A stretch of DNA of 31,629 bases from Bacteroidales bacterium UBA4070 (GTDB taxonomy: Bacteria; Bacteroidota; Bacteroidia; Bacteroidales; VadinHA17), in NCBI GenBank assembly GCA_002383485.1, contig DFYY01000032.1, forward strand, positions 1 through 31,629, in the 5' to 3' direction. Position numbers and translations under genes: made by a program. The stretch's first letter is position 1; each line of letters opens with the position of its first letter. Of the stretch, positions 23,468 to 31,629 are shown in pieces. A model generated the notes under the pieces. That model was not told the DNA's origin, ran no database searches, and saw only the letters and a list, made by a program, of their open reading frames with translations.

Positions 23468-25864
23468 TCATCTGATTTTTGATTTATGGTCTTCAACCTG
23501 TCTTCTTACATCCGGAAATGCTTTCCGGAGCTTGCCGACCAGGATTTCCACCTGCCCTATATCACCTCCGGCTCTGACTGCCAGTTCAGTCTCCGTTAAC
23601 AGCGACGTAAGAGCACCGGCTCCCAGATGCCGGCACTGGGGGATGAGCTTATGAGAGATATCCGCGATCTTTCCGACATCTCCGTTCTTCAGATGCTCTG
23701 TCATCTCATCAAGGCCCCTTCCGGTGCCCTCAATAAATGTATCAAGCATCTCTTTGACAAATTGTTTATCACCATCTGCGAGGCGAAAGAGGTTTTTGAT
23801 GTCTATCTGCCCCGAGAGGAGCTCTTCTTCAATCTCTACCTTTGCGTCAGGCTCAGAGGCAGTGAACTTGCCATGGCCGGTAACTTCGAGAATGGTGTCG
23901 AGCAGCATTTTCTCCGTGAAGGGTTTACGGAGGAATGCATTCATTCCTGATTTGCGGAAATTGCGGAGATCATCTTCCGGAATTGCTGCTGTCACACAGA
24001 TCACCGGCATGACGGTATCATTTATCTTCAACTTGTCACGGATATACTCAGTCGTTCCTGCACCGTCAAGCTGGGGCATGCGCAGGTCCATCATGATGAG
24101 GTCAAACCGTTCCTTCTTTAACATTTCAATTACTTCCATGCCATCCGATGCCTCGGCAAAGCTGACACCCCACCTACTGAAAATTGATCTGAAGAGCATC
24201 CGGTTATACTCCTCATCATCAACAACCAGCACTTTAAGTTTTTTGACCTCCGCAGGTACAATTACCGGTTGCTCTGTCTCATTCTTAATCAGATCACCGT
24301 TTCCAGTCATAAAGGGAATCTCGCATTTAATGGTAGTGCCCTGATTCTTTTTGCTCCTGCATTCTATAGTGCCATTCTGCAAATCGATCAGTTTTCGCAC
24401 AATGGAGAGGCCCAGCCCCGTTCCGCCGTATCTCCGGGTTGTGCTCATCTCCTCCTGGGTGAAATCGTCAAAGATGCTTTCAATCTTATCCTCGTCAATC
24501 CCAATGCCGGTATCAATGAACTCCAGCACCAGTATTATCTCCTCAGGCTGCTTCGGGATGCTTTTCACCAAAAGGTGAACAGTGCCGTCACTAGTAAACT
24601 TTACCGAATTACTGACCAGGTTTATCATTATCTGTTTCAACCGGTACGGGTCACCCAATAAAACCGGGGGAGTATCCGAATCAACACTGCAGCTCAGGGC
24701 GGTGTTGTTTTTCCGGGCCTGTTCGTCGAACATGGCGCACACCTCATTCACAACCTCTCTGATGCTGAAGTGCACCTGTTCCAGTATCACCTTGCCATCC
24801 TCCAATTTTGAAAAATCAAGAATATCATTTATTATCTTCTCAAGGTGACGCGAAGAAGACCTGATGATTTTCAGGGTACGTGAGGTATTCTCATCCAGCG
24901 GTTCGCGCAGCAGTTGTTCGGTAAACCCGGATATAGCCGTTACGGGTGTCCGGATCTCGTGGCTCATATTGGCCATGAACTGCTCTTTTGTCCTCGCCAG
25001 GTTTTCTGCCTCATCCTTCGATCTTTGCAAAGCCACCTGGTAAGCATCAGATTTGCGAACATAGCGTGCAACGATAAAAACCACCAGGGCAGCCAGCAGG
25101 ATTCCGGAGACCAGGAACATTGCCAGCCATCGGTAAGTCCTGCCGGCCAGGAGGTCTGCCTCGTCCTTATTGGCCTTAAGGATTTCCGAGACTTCCGATT
25201 CCATCTTTGCGGTCAGGTCATGGAACTGTTCCTTTATCCTGGTGCTGGTGCTGGCCAGCTGTGATTCCCGCAGTCTCCTTTTTTCCCTGACGGCCTGATC
25301 CGCCTTCTCCAGGCTGTCAAGATCAGTAATCAGGGCCTGTTCATCAATCCGGCTCTTTTCGGAACGGCTGAAGACCCGTTTCAGGATCCCCTTCTCGGAC
25401 TCCTTCTCCGCATCCGACGTCAGGTTAAGCCTGTCAGGCAGCTGCATGAGGTATTCAACCACCCGGTTATTCTGGTTCAGATAGAGAAGCTCATTCCAGA
25501 TGTAGATGTTCTCTTCTATCAACCTGGTGATTGTATCCGTCTGTCCGAGCAGGACAGGTGAGTCACTGCACTCTTCCCTCAGCCTGTTGACCTTGCCGTC
25601 AATCTCAGAGATTACCGAGTAATAAGGCTCGAGATCCCTTTCATTGCCTGTGACCGAGTACATCCGGAAGCTGTTCTCAGCTTTCTGAAGATCCATTGAG
25701 ATCTCGCGTATTGTCAGGAGTTTCTGACCGGGGCCGACATCAGTTCTGATTGATCCGACGATGGAGGAGAGATTGACCCAGGCCAGGTAACCGGTGGCAG
25801 CTAGCAGGCCAACCGCCAGTACCATGAGCAAACCAATCTTAACCTGAACTGAAAATCTCTTCAC
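23468..25864 (-). CDS. Hybrid sensor histidine kinase with receiver and Hpt domains
   Basis: A 798-residue membrane kinase starting with GTG 25864. Membrane segments at about 10-30 and 245-268 enclose a mainly helical periplasmic sensor of about 210 residues (CHASE3-like by pattern, not certain). H-box MANMSHEIRTPV has H302; the HATPase domain has N-, DTGIGID and GTGLGLSI boxes. A receiver with D593 (MMDLRMPQLDG) and an Hpt domain with H738 (ISHKLIPQCRHLG) follow, so a four-step His-Asp-His-Asp relay to the neighbouring NtrC-type regulator is expected. No PAS domain. The DUF6629 gene lies 32 bp upstream and may be co-transcribed. Confidence 0.95.
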   Translation of the reverse strand: MKRFSVQVKIGLLMVLAVGLLAATGYLAWVNLSSIVGSIRTDVGPGQKLLTIREISMDLQKAENSFRMYSVTGNERDLEPYYSVISEIDGKVNRLREECSDSPVLLGQTDTITRLIEENIYIWNELLYLNQNNRVVEYLMQLPDRLNLTSDAEKESEKGILKRVFSRSEKSRIDEQALITDLDSLEKADQAVREKRRLRESQLASTSTRIKEQFHDLTAKMESEVSEILKANKDEADLLAGRTYRWLAMFLVSGILLAALVVFIVARYVRKSDAYQVALQRSKDEAENLARTKEQFMANMSHEIRTPVTAISGFTEQLLREPLDENTSRTLKIIRSSSRHLEKIINDILDFSKLEDGKVILEQVHFSIREVVNEVCAMFDEQARKNNTALSCSVDSDTPPVLLGDPYRLKQIMINLVSNSVKFTSDGTVHLLVKSIPKQPEEIILVLEFIDTGIGIDEDKIESIFDDFTQEEMSTTRRYGGTGLGLSIVRKLIDLQNGTIECRSKKNQGTTIKCEIPFMTGNGDLIKNETEQPVIVPAEVKKLKVLVVDDEEYNRMLFRSIFSRWGVSFAEASDGMEVIEMLKKERFDLIMMDLRMPQLDGAGTTEYIRDKLKINDTVMPVICVTAAIPEDDLRNFRKSGMNAFLRKPFTEKMLLDTILEVTGHGKFTASEPDAKVEIEEELLSGQIDIKNLFRLADGDKQFVKEMLDTFIEGTGRGLDEMTEHLKNGDVGKIADISHKLIPQCRHLGAGALTSLLTETELAVRAGGDIGQVEILVGKLRKAFPDVRRQVEDHKSKIR

Positions 25865-25896
25865 GGTGCTTTTTGTTAGAAGAATGAGGTATAAAA

Positions 25897-26565
25897 CTAT
25901 GAAATTTCCCCGTCTTCGCCTTTAGCCCGCGCAGAATCATCCGCGATGATGAAATAAATCATAATGCTTATCAGTGCGGCAAAGAAGCACCACACCGAGG
26001 TCAGATACTCCTTGTAAAAGATGCCTGTAATAAGGCATGACAGAGCCATCAGCAGCCCAAGGAGCCATACCTTCCGGCGGCTTGAGATGAACAATGGTAC
26101 CAGCGTGGCCGTGGCGTATCCGGCGAATACCAGCCGCGCCCATTTCTGCGGGAATTCTCCGGTATACTTAATGTGATGACTGCTGATCACCGGATAAACC
26201 TCCGAGGACAGGAGCCTGACACCGTAATAGGCCGAAACCAGCAGACCCAGGACCAGCAATGGAATCATGATCCGTCTCCCTCCCCTCTCTTTTTCCAACA
26301 GCAGCACTGACAGAGGAACGTAGGAGGGCCACAGAATCAGTGCCGCAAACAGGAATACGTAAGCTGAGATATTTAGCATCAGGTCATTCCCTGGCGACTG
26401 CAGTGCGACCCACACAAAACCCTCGGATATCTGCTGAACTCCGAATATCAGGGGCATGGCAGCAAACACACGGCTCGAAGAATCATTGTTCTTTCTGACT
26501 GTCAGCACGCCAATTGTTGATATCAGCGCTCCCCCGGCAAAACTTGCCCCGGCTGAAAAACACAT
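25897..26565 (-). CDS. DUF6629 multi-pass membrane protein
   Basis: A 222-residue inner-membrane protein with about seven membrane helices. The N-terminus MCFSAGASFAGGALISTIGV and the block MPLIFGVQQISEGFVWVAL are the DUF6629 signature. A GAGGAGG-type ribosome site precedes the ATG. The C-terminus is polar and acidic (DDSARAKGEDGEIS). It is the first gene of the minus-strand signalling operon, 32 bp before the kinase, so it could be part of the same sensory process; that is inference. It is divergent from the phosphoesterase gene at 26644. Confidence 0.85.
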   Translation of the reverse strand: MCFSAGASFAGGALISTIGVLTVRKNNDSSSRVFAAMPLIFGVQQISEGFVWVALQSPGNDLMLNISAYVFLFAALILWPSYVPLSVLLLEKERGGRRIMIPLLVLGLLVSAYYGVRLLSSEVYPVISSHHIKYTGEFPQKWARLVFAGYATATLVPLFISSRRKVWLLGLLMALSCLITGIFYKEYLTSVWCFFAALISIMIYFIIADDSARAKGEDGEIS

Positions 26566-26643
26566 GGTACCTCCTCTTTTGAGGCCTTAATTTAATACTT
26601 TTTGGTATTTCATGTATCTTGCTTTGCAAATTGAGTTACCATC

Positions 26644-28518
26644 ATGAAGAAATACACGCTGCTGCTCGCTTTTTGCCTCCTGCTCTGCATCTTTCCCGGC
26701 CATAGCCAGAACGGCAGGTTCAGTTTTGCCCTGGTGACTGATACCCATATCGGTGGCGAAGGTGCCGACGAGGACCTGCAGCGAACAGTCCATGACATCA
26801 ACTTAATTGATTCACTGGCATTTGTGATCATTTCCGGTGATGTCACCGAGTTCGGGTCAGATGCTGAATTACGCAAGGCGAAGGAGATACTTGACGCCCT
26901 GAACAAACCGTGGTACATCATCCCCGGGAATCACGACACAAAATGGTCCGAGAGCGGTGCCAACAGCTTCCGCGTCATCTTCGGCGCTGAAGCTTTTGCA
27001 TTCACGCAAGGCGAATGGCTCTTCACAGGCACCAACTCGGGCCCAAACATGAGGATGGGACCGGGACAGATACCGAGGGAAAACATCGTATGGCTCGATT
27101 CCGTCCTGAATGTGCCGGTCAACAGGGAGATGAAGGTTATTTCCGTCAACCACTACCCTCTCGATGATGGTCTTAACAACTGGTACGAGCTGACAGACAG
27201 GCTGAAGAAGCTTGACACGAGGCTCGCCATCTGCGGGCATGGCCATTCAAACAGGGTGATGAACTTTGAGGGGATACCCGCGCTCATGTGCCGGTCGAAC
27301 CTCCGTGCCGGCCGGGACCGGGGCGGATATAACATCCTTACAATAAATGGCGACACGCTGCTTACCGCGGCAGTCAGGCACCCCGTGGCCGGAGATACTA
27401 TAGCTGAAACCATGCCCGTGTGGGCCACTGTCAGGCTTGAAAGGCATGACTTCAACGCTGACAAAACAACCTGGCCGAGACCCGATTACTCGATGAACGA
27501 TAAATATGTCAACGTGCGGGAGACGTGGCGCCTGCAGGAGAATGCGGATATCGGTGCAGGGGCGACAGTGACCGGAAAGCTCGCTGTTATAACCAATACT
27601 GCCGGAGAGATAAAAGCCCTCTCCCTGAGAAACGGACGGGTCAGATGGAACGTCCCGACAGGGGCTAAAATATACAGCACCCCCGCCACAGCCGGCAGGC
27701 GGGTGATAGCCGCGTCAGCCGACGGCATGGTGAGAGCTCTTTCGCTGAAAAGCGGGAAGCTGCTCTGGAGCTTTAATACCGGGCAGCCTGTAGTGGCCTC
27801 ACCGGTAGTCAGCGGAGGAAGGGTCTTCATAACAGGTTCCTCGGGCAGATGCCATGCACTGGACCTCACTGACGGCACACTTCTGTGGAGCAACGGCGCC
27901 ATAGAAGGATTTGTCGAAACGATACCGTTGATATATAAGGGTATGCTGATTTTCGGCACATGGGATAACAGGCTCTACGCCATTGATACCGGAACAGGCA
28001 TCACACGATGGGTTTGGTACAACGGTTACACTAACAGGATGCTATCCCCGGCTGCCTGCGTGCCTGTGGCCGTAAACAACAAGGTTTTCGTAGTTGCGCC
28101 TGACAGGAAGATGGCGTGTCTCGATGCCCTGACAGGAAGACTCATCTGGCACTCCGACCTGGGAGGCATTGCCGTCAGGGAGTCAATGGGGATATCAGAT
28201 GACAGCTCAATGGTCCTGGCTAAAACCATGAACGGGATCGTTGTGGGAGTAAGTGCTGCCGGTGAAACACCGGAAGTCATCTGGAAGACAGATTTCAATA
28301 TCGGTTATGACATTGCTCCAGGCGTGATTACAGACCGCAACGGCATCATCTTCATCCCCTCTGACAAGGGAGTGGTTCACGCAGCCTCCCGTGCTGACGG
28401 CGCCCTTCTCTGGAGCCACAGGATCTCTTCATGCCTGATAAACAACATCGTACCGCTGGATGATGGCAGCGTTCTGTGCAACACCATGGACGGGGCGGTG
28501 GTCAGGCTTTCATTCTGA
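26644..28518 (+). CDS. Secreted metallophosphoesterase fused to a PQQ-type beta-propeller
   Basis: A 624-residue exported protein. After a signal peptide (to about residue 21, GHSQ), a calcineurin-like phosphoesterase domain (25-260) has all metal motifs: D33-x-H35, G65-D66, G95-N-H97-D98, H170 (NHYPLD) and G198-H199-G-H201. Residues about 310-624 form a propeller of PQQ-like repeats, each with G-x-l/v-x-A-L/I-d-x-x-t/s-G-x-x-x-W (ALSLKSGKLLWSF, ALDLTDGTLLWSN, AIDTGTGITRWVW, CLDALTGRLIWHS, ALLWSHRISS). PQQ binding itself is not implied. The substrate may be a nucleotide or phosphodiester in the periplasm. It is a single gene. Confidence 0.9.
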   Translation: MKKYTLLLAFCLLLCIFPGHSQNGRFSFALVTDTHIGGEGADEDLQRTVHDINLIDSLAFVIISGDVTEFGSDAELRKAKEILDALNKPWYIIPGNHDTKWSESGANSFRVIFGAEAFAFTQGEWLFTGTNSGPNMRMGPGQIPRENIVWLDSVLNVPVNREMKVISVNHYPLDDGLNNWYELTDRLKKLDTRLAICGHGHSNRVMNFEGIPALMCRSNLRAGRDRGGYNILTINGDTLLTAAVRHPVAGDTIAETMPVWATVRLERHDFNADKTTWPRPDYSMNDKYVNVRETWRLQENADIGAGATVTGKLAVITNTAGEIKALSLRNGRVRWNVPTGAKIYSTPATAGRRVIAASADGMVRALSLKSGKLLWSFNTGQPVVASPVVSGGRVFITGSSGRCHALDLTDGTLLWSNGAIEGFVETIPLIYKGMLIFGTWDNRLYAIDTGTGITRWVWYNGYTNRMLSPAACVPVAVNNKVFVVAPDRKMACLDALTGRLIWHSDLGGIAVRESMGISDDSSMVLAKTMNGIVVGVSAAGETPEVIWKTDFNIGYDIAPGVITDRNGIIFIPSDKGVVHAASRADGALLWSHRISSCLINNIVPLDDGSVLCNTMDGAVVRLSF

Positions 28519-28603
28519 AGGCGAAAGGCGGAAAGGCTGATGATCCGGGAGCGGTTTTGGTTTAGCTGCATTGAAATCAGCACCTGCTTTGACAAAAAAA
28601 GAT

Positions 28604-28634
28604 TTTGATTTTAGTCACTGAATATTTAACTTTA
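28604..28634 (+). promoter_or_regulatory. Bacteroidota-type promoter of the DUF937 gene
   Basis: TTTG at 28604-28607, a 19-nt spacer and TAACTTTA (28627-28634; 7 of 8 to TAnnTTTG). The start codon of the DUF937 gene is 62 nt downstream. Confidence 0.65.
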
Positions 28635-28696
28635 GTGATTATCTGATCGAAATTTCTTAAAAGAGTATAATAAAAACCTAAACAACAGCACTAATT

Positions 28697-29281
28697 ATGG
28701 CAGGATTTATTGATGAATTCCTCAAAAGCTACGGTCCTGAGGTGACCAAACAGATATCAAGCAACTTCAATGTGGATCAGGGGACCGTGCAGAAGCTTAT
28801 TCCGCAGCTGGCACCCCTGATCATTGCAGGTCTGAAGAGGCAGAAAGATACCCGTGGCGGAGACGAGAGGGTTGATCACATCCTCAACAAGTACGGAGAC
28901 TCTTCCGTTCTTAACAACATACAGGATCTGATCGCCAACAAGGCGCGTGCAGAGCAGGTTGATCCCAACCTTGGCGGCCTTCTGGGTGATGCAGGCGGAT
29001 TGCAGGCAGCACAGGCGCTGGCAAAAAAGATGAACATTGATTCATCTACAATCATGAAGATGATCCCGGCGCTTGCACCGCTCATTCTGGGCGCTCTCAC
29101 AAAGAAGCGTGACACCGGTGGCAATGGCATTTCAGGTGTTGGTGCTATGCTTGATGCTGACGGCGACGGAAGCATTCTCGACGATGTGTCAGGATTCCTG
29201 CTCAAAGACGGCACCTCGTCCCAGTCCAGGGGTGGCGGACTGCTTGGTTCAATACTCGGCAGGATAACCCGCCGCAGGTAG
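28697..29281 (+). CDS. DUF937 protein
   Basis: A 194-residue helical protein of the DUF937 family. It has an internal duplication: NFNVDQGTVQKLIPQLAPLI (residues 23-42) recurs as KMNIDSSTIMKMIPALAPLI (about 110-129), each followed by a K-rich, D-T-G-G linker. Near 150-163 lies a calcium-loop-like segment, DADGDGSILDDV. The C-terminus is Gly/Ser-rich with a basic end (GRITRRR). There is no signal peptide. It is followed after 12 bp by the HhH-domain gene and forms an operon with it. Function unknown; structurally like YidB. Confidence 0.88.
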   Translation: MAGFIDEFLKSYGPEVTKQISSNFNVDQGTVQKLIPQLAPLIIAGLKRQKDTRGGDERVDHILNKYGDSSVLNNIQDLIANKARAEQVDPNLGGLLGDAGGLQAAQALAKKMNIDSSTIMKMIPALAPLILGALTKKRDTGGNGISGVGAMLDADGDGSILDDVSGFLLKDGTSSQSRGGGLLGSILGRITRRR

Positions 29282-29293
29282 AACTACTCTGCC

Positions 29294-29824
29294 ATGAGAC
29301 AGCCGGTATTTTTCCTGTCTGTTCTTCTGGTACTCTGGATCGCCGGTGCTTCATACTGGTGTTTATGCAAGATAAGGTACGACTGCAAAGAGGCAGTCGC
29401 GCCCACCGTCGCGGTTCCTGATACCACGGATACCCTGGCGCCAACCCCCGAACAACTCCTCCTCTCCTCAGTAGAAAAGGCACTGAAGGTCAAAGAAACG
29501 AACGTAACTGATGATGAACTACCACTGGCTGCCGCAATGCCTGTGTTTTCGCCGGAGAACATAAAGACTGACGACGACCTCAAGGTTGTGAATGGCATCG
29601 GGCCGAAGATTGCACAGCTGCCTAACAACCGGGGAATAACCACATGGAAGGCGCTGTCGGAGACCTCGCCCAGCTACCTTACTGCAATACTGCATGAGGA
29701 CGGTGGCGAACGATTCCGCATACACAATCCGGCCAGCTGGCCGCACCAGGCCCTGCTTCTGCATGAAGGCCGATGGGATGAATTCCGTGAACTGAGAGAA
29801 AAACTCTGGACTGGATCAAGATAG
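29294..29824 (+). CDS. Membrane-anchored HhH-like domain protein
   Basis: A 176-residue protein with an N-terminal membrane anchor (about 5-24) and a Thr/Pro/acidic linker. The C-terminal domain begins DDLKVVNGIGPKIAQLPNNR and contains WKALSETSPSYLTAIL, FRIHNPASWPHQALLLHEGR and WDEFRELREKL. This is the helix-hairpin-helix-like domain found at the end of many Bacteroidota OmpA-family and ribosomal-L21-linked proteins. Here the OmpA domain is absent, so the domain sits on a short anchor. It follows DUF937 by 12 bp. The stop codon touches a palindromic repeat. Confidence 0.75.
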   Translation: MRQPVFFLSVLLVLWIAGASYWCLCKIRYDCKEAVAPTVAVPDTTDTLAPTPEQLLLSSVEKALKVKETNVTDDELPLAAAMPVFSPENIKTDDDLKVVNGIGPKIAQLPNNRGITTWKALSETSPSYLTAILHEDGGERFRIHNPASWPHQALLLHEGRWDEFRELREKLWTGSR

Positions 29825-29920
29825 TCGCGACTGGTCTCAGACCCGGGGCGGCATCATAATATGCATATAATCTGCCTAATTAGCAGGTGGCGACGGGTCT
29901 GAGACCCGTCGTTACCTGCT
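29824..29920. repeat. Pair of GACGGGTCTGAGACCCGTC-type palindromic repeats, 63 nt apart
   Basis: A degenerate copy starts at 29824 (GTCGCGACTGGTCTCAGACC) on the last base of the HhH-gene stop. A better copy starts at 29887 and forms an almost perfect 39-nt palindrome (29882-29920) closed by AGCAGGT/ACCTGCT. GTTTTTG follows, so the second hairpin may also be the terminator of the DUF937-HhH operon. Confidence 0.85.
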
Positions 29921-29960
29921 GTTTTTGCCTGCATTTCAAAGGAAAAGCGGGCAAAAATCT

Positions 29961-29968
29961 TATATTTG
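29961..29968 (+). promoter_or_regulatory. TAnnTTTG -7 element of the KamA-family gene
   Basis: TATATTTG matches the -7 consensus perfectly and lies 53 nt before the start codon at 30022. No TTG is found at the -33 position. Confidence 0.45.
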
Positions 29969-30021
29969 TGGTTACAGGGTGTGGAATACCTTAGTAATAA
30001 CCAATAAAGAAGGAGGTGCTG

Positions 30022-31551
30022 ATGACTTTCAACGAGGATTTTCTTTACCGTCCCCGGAAGTACAACACGATTGAATTATGGAAAGAAGTAACGTCTGAGC
30101 AGTGGAATGATCCTGCCTGGCAAAGGAAGAACTCAATAAGGTCAGTTGACCAGCTTAAAAAGGTGATCAGGCTCACTGACCACCAGGAGGCTGAGATCAG
30201 AAGAACCATCGGAACGTTGCGCCAGGAGGGCAAGGAACCACTGCGCATCACTCCCTACTATTCCTCGCTGATGCAGAAGGACCCGTTTAACCCGGTCTTT
30301 TTCGGCGAGGTATCCAGGAAACGGCTCGATCCCATTTTCTGGCAGAGCGTACCAACCCCTGCCAACCTGATGTTCCCTGACGCCGGCGTCGAGGGAGCCA
30401 TGAGCGAAGGGTCACGCAGCTACGGTGCGGCCTATCAACGCTACCCGAACAGGGTGGCGCTTTTCGTTGCCGAGAACACCAGCTGCGCATCTTACTGTGT
30501 GCACTGCCAGCGCGCCAAGTCGCTGGACACCACTGCTGATGTCAGCAGCCTCGAGGTGGCCAGGGGTATCTTTTACATCGGTTACAACAGGAACATCAAC
30601 GAGGTGCTTGTAACAGGCGGCGATGCACTCATGATCAGCTTCAAGCGGCTGAAATACATTCTGGGGGAACTGAGCCGTATTCCCCACCTGAGGGTAATCA
30701 GGATTGCCACTCGGGTGCCTGTTGTGCTCCCTATGCTGATCACAGACGAACTTCTGGAGATGATCAGAAAAGAATCAAACAGGTATAACAAGGGTCCTGA
30801 GAAGTATGTCTACTTCATGACTCATATAAATCATTACCAGGAGATTACCGCTGACCTGGCTGCAGCGGTGAAGAAGATCACCCTGCACGGCTTCACAATC
30901 CGTAACCAGACAGTTCTTCTGAACCATGTCAATGATCACTACCGGACCCTGGCAGAGACTTTCAGGCGCATGTTCTGGATCGGGGTACATCCCTACTACC
31001 TGCTCCAGTGTCACAAGGAGAAAGGGATAGTCCATTTCATCACCCCCATACAAGTGGGGAAGATTTACATGAAACATCTTCAGGGATGGATAAGCGGCAT
31101 AACGGTGCCGCGCTATGCAGCGAACATTGAAGGCGGCGGAGGCAAGGTGCTGCTGATGCCCTCGGGGCATGACACACTGAACATCGACTCGAATATTGAC
31201 GACAAGATATCTGAGAGTTATGCCGGCGTTCTTACCTGGGATAACAAGAAGATGCTGAATTACGAAGCACTTGGCAGGGCAAGGAAGAAAGAATACGAGG
31301 AGGCCGTAACCGTCATGGACAGGTTCATTGGCCGGAAGGGAGTCTTTCTCCCGAAAATTATCATCGTGGATGAAGAGGGAAACCACCTCGAGACCACAAA
31401 CCGCACCAAGCTGCCCACCTTTGAGAAGAGCAAGAAGGCGAAACTGCTTGACTACGAGCTGTTCGATTCAGAGATGCCTCTTACCAACCCGGCAGATGCA
31501 TATGATGAGATCGAGGCTGCATTCAACAGATCGAAATACTCATCCGGATAA
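30022..31551 (+). CDS. KamA-family radical SAM aminomutase-like protein
   Basis: A 509-residue protein of the lysine 2,3-aminomutase family. ATG 30022 is preferred because AGGAGG lies at 30011-30016. The cluster cysteines are C155, C159 and C162 (CASYCVHCQRAK; C-x3-C-x2-C). The SAM region VLVTGGDALMIS and the PLP lysine K375 in GGGGKVLLMPSGHDTLN are present, so both cofactors of aminomutases are supported. It is about 90 residues longer than typical KamA (about 416): roughly 38 extra before the core and more after K375, including a basic, acidic-ended tail. Substrate (lysine, glutamate or other) cannot be told. Single gene. Confidence 0.88.
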   Translation: MTFNEDFLYRPRKYNTIELWKEVTSEQWNDPAWQRKNSIRSVDQLKKVIRLTDHQEAEIRRTIGTLRQEGKEPLRITPYYSSLMQKDPFNPVFFGEVSRKRLDPIFWQSVPTPANLMFPDAGVEGAMSEGSRSYGAAYQRYPNRVALFVAENTSCASYCVHCQRAKSLDTTADVSSLEVARGIFYIGYNRNINEVLVTGGDALMISFKRLKYILGELSRIPHLRVIRIATRVPVVLPMLITDELLEMIRKESNRYNKGPEKYVYFMTHINHYQEITADLAAAVKKITLHGFTIRNQTVLLNHVNDHYRTLAETFRRMFWIGVHPYYLLQCHKEKGIVHFITPIQVGKIYMKHLQGWISGITVPRYAANIEGGGGKVLLMPSGHDTLNIDSNIDDKISESYAGVLTWDNKKMLNYEALGRARKKEYEEAVTVMDRFIGRKGVFLPKIIIVDEEGNHLETTNRTKLPTFEKSKKAKLLDYELFDSEMPLTNPADAYDEIEAAFNRSKYSSG

Positions 31552-31552
31552 C

Positions 31553-31629
31553 GTAGCGACGGGTCTGAGACCCGCTGCTTGTTCTCCACAGTCACATATC
31601 CTGCATCACATATGCAGTAGCGGCGGGTC
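31553..31629. repeat. Second pair of GACGGGTCTGAGACCC palindromic repeats
   Basis: A copy at 31553-31578 (GTAGCGACGGGTCTGAGACC) starts two bases after the KamA stop. A second begins at 31617 (GTAGCGGCGGGTC) and is cut by the window edge. The 64-nt spacing and the position after a stop codon match the pair at 29824. Confidence 0.85.

Overview
The window looks like an ordinary chromosomal stretch of a Bacteroidota (Bacteroidales/Marinilabiliales-like) bacterium. The signs are a type IX secretion (T9SS) C-terminal sorting domain on a pectate lyase, a GH127 arabinofuranosidase with LamG and Ig-like modules, a DUF5916 remnant, PD40 lipoproteins, and several promoters matching the Bacteroidota TTG-N19-TAnnTTTG consensus. 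No rRNA, tRNA, CRISPR array, prophage or complete insertion sequence was seen.

Layout. Positions 1-4.6 kb: a partial ImmA/IrrE peptidase, a SMUG2-like uracil-DNA glycosylase, OsmC and a small lipoprotein, then decayed genes: a MNT nucleotidyltransferase with a broken HEPN partner, a frameshifted Crp/Fnr regulator and a collapsed DUF5916 gene. Positions 4.7-15.6 kb: the GH127 enzyme, two unknown proteins, DUF1846, a PD40 lipoprotein/beta-barrel pair, a secreted PL9 pectate lyase and a SplB-like radical SAM protein with unusual cysteine spacing. The GH127 and PL9 enzymes both point to plant pectin/arabinan degradation, but no SusCD pair is present. Positions 15.6-20.7 kb: DUF3795, a DCC thiol-disulfide protein, a small (p)ppGpp-hydrolase-like HD protein and a cupin. 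Between them lie remnants of DUF255, AIM24, a metallophosphoesterase and probably a LytS-type kinase, several shortened by internal deletion while keeping both ends.

Positions 20.7-26.6 kb (minus strand) form a signalling unit: a DUF6629 membrane protein, a hybrid histidine kinase with receiver and Hpt domains, an NtrC-type sigma-54 activator, and a membrane-anchored coiled-coil protein. The last gene is preceded by a near-consensus sigma-54 promoter, which suggests it is a target of the activator next to it. Positions 26.6-31.6 kb (plus strand): a metallophosphoesterase-PQQ propeller fusion, a DUF937/HhH gene pair, and a long KamA-family radical SAM aminomutase.

Two families of short palindromic repeats sit between genes. 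One (ACAATTCTT followed by a hairpin with a TAC loop, period about 50 nt) occurs at 11.26-11.41 kb and, inverted, at 17.90-17.98 kb; its stems differ in sequence but still pair. The other (core GACGGGTCTGAGACCCGTC) occurs as pairs 63-64 nt apart directly after two stop codons. The most interesting signals here are these repeat families, the sigma-54 circuit and the repeated pattern of internally deleted genes. All family assignments come from reading motifs by eye; no database search was run.
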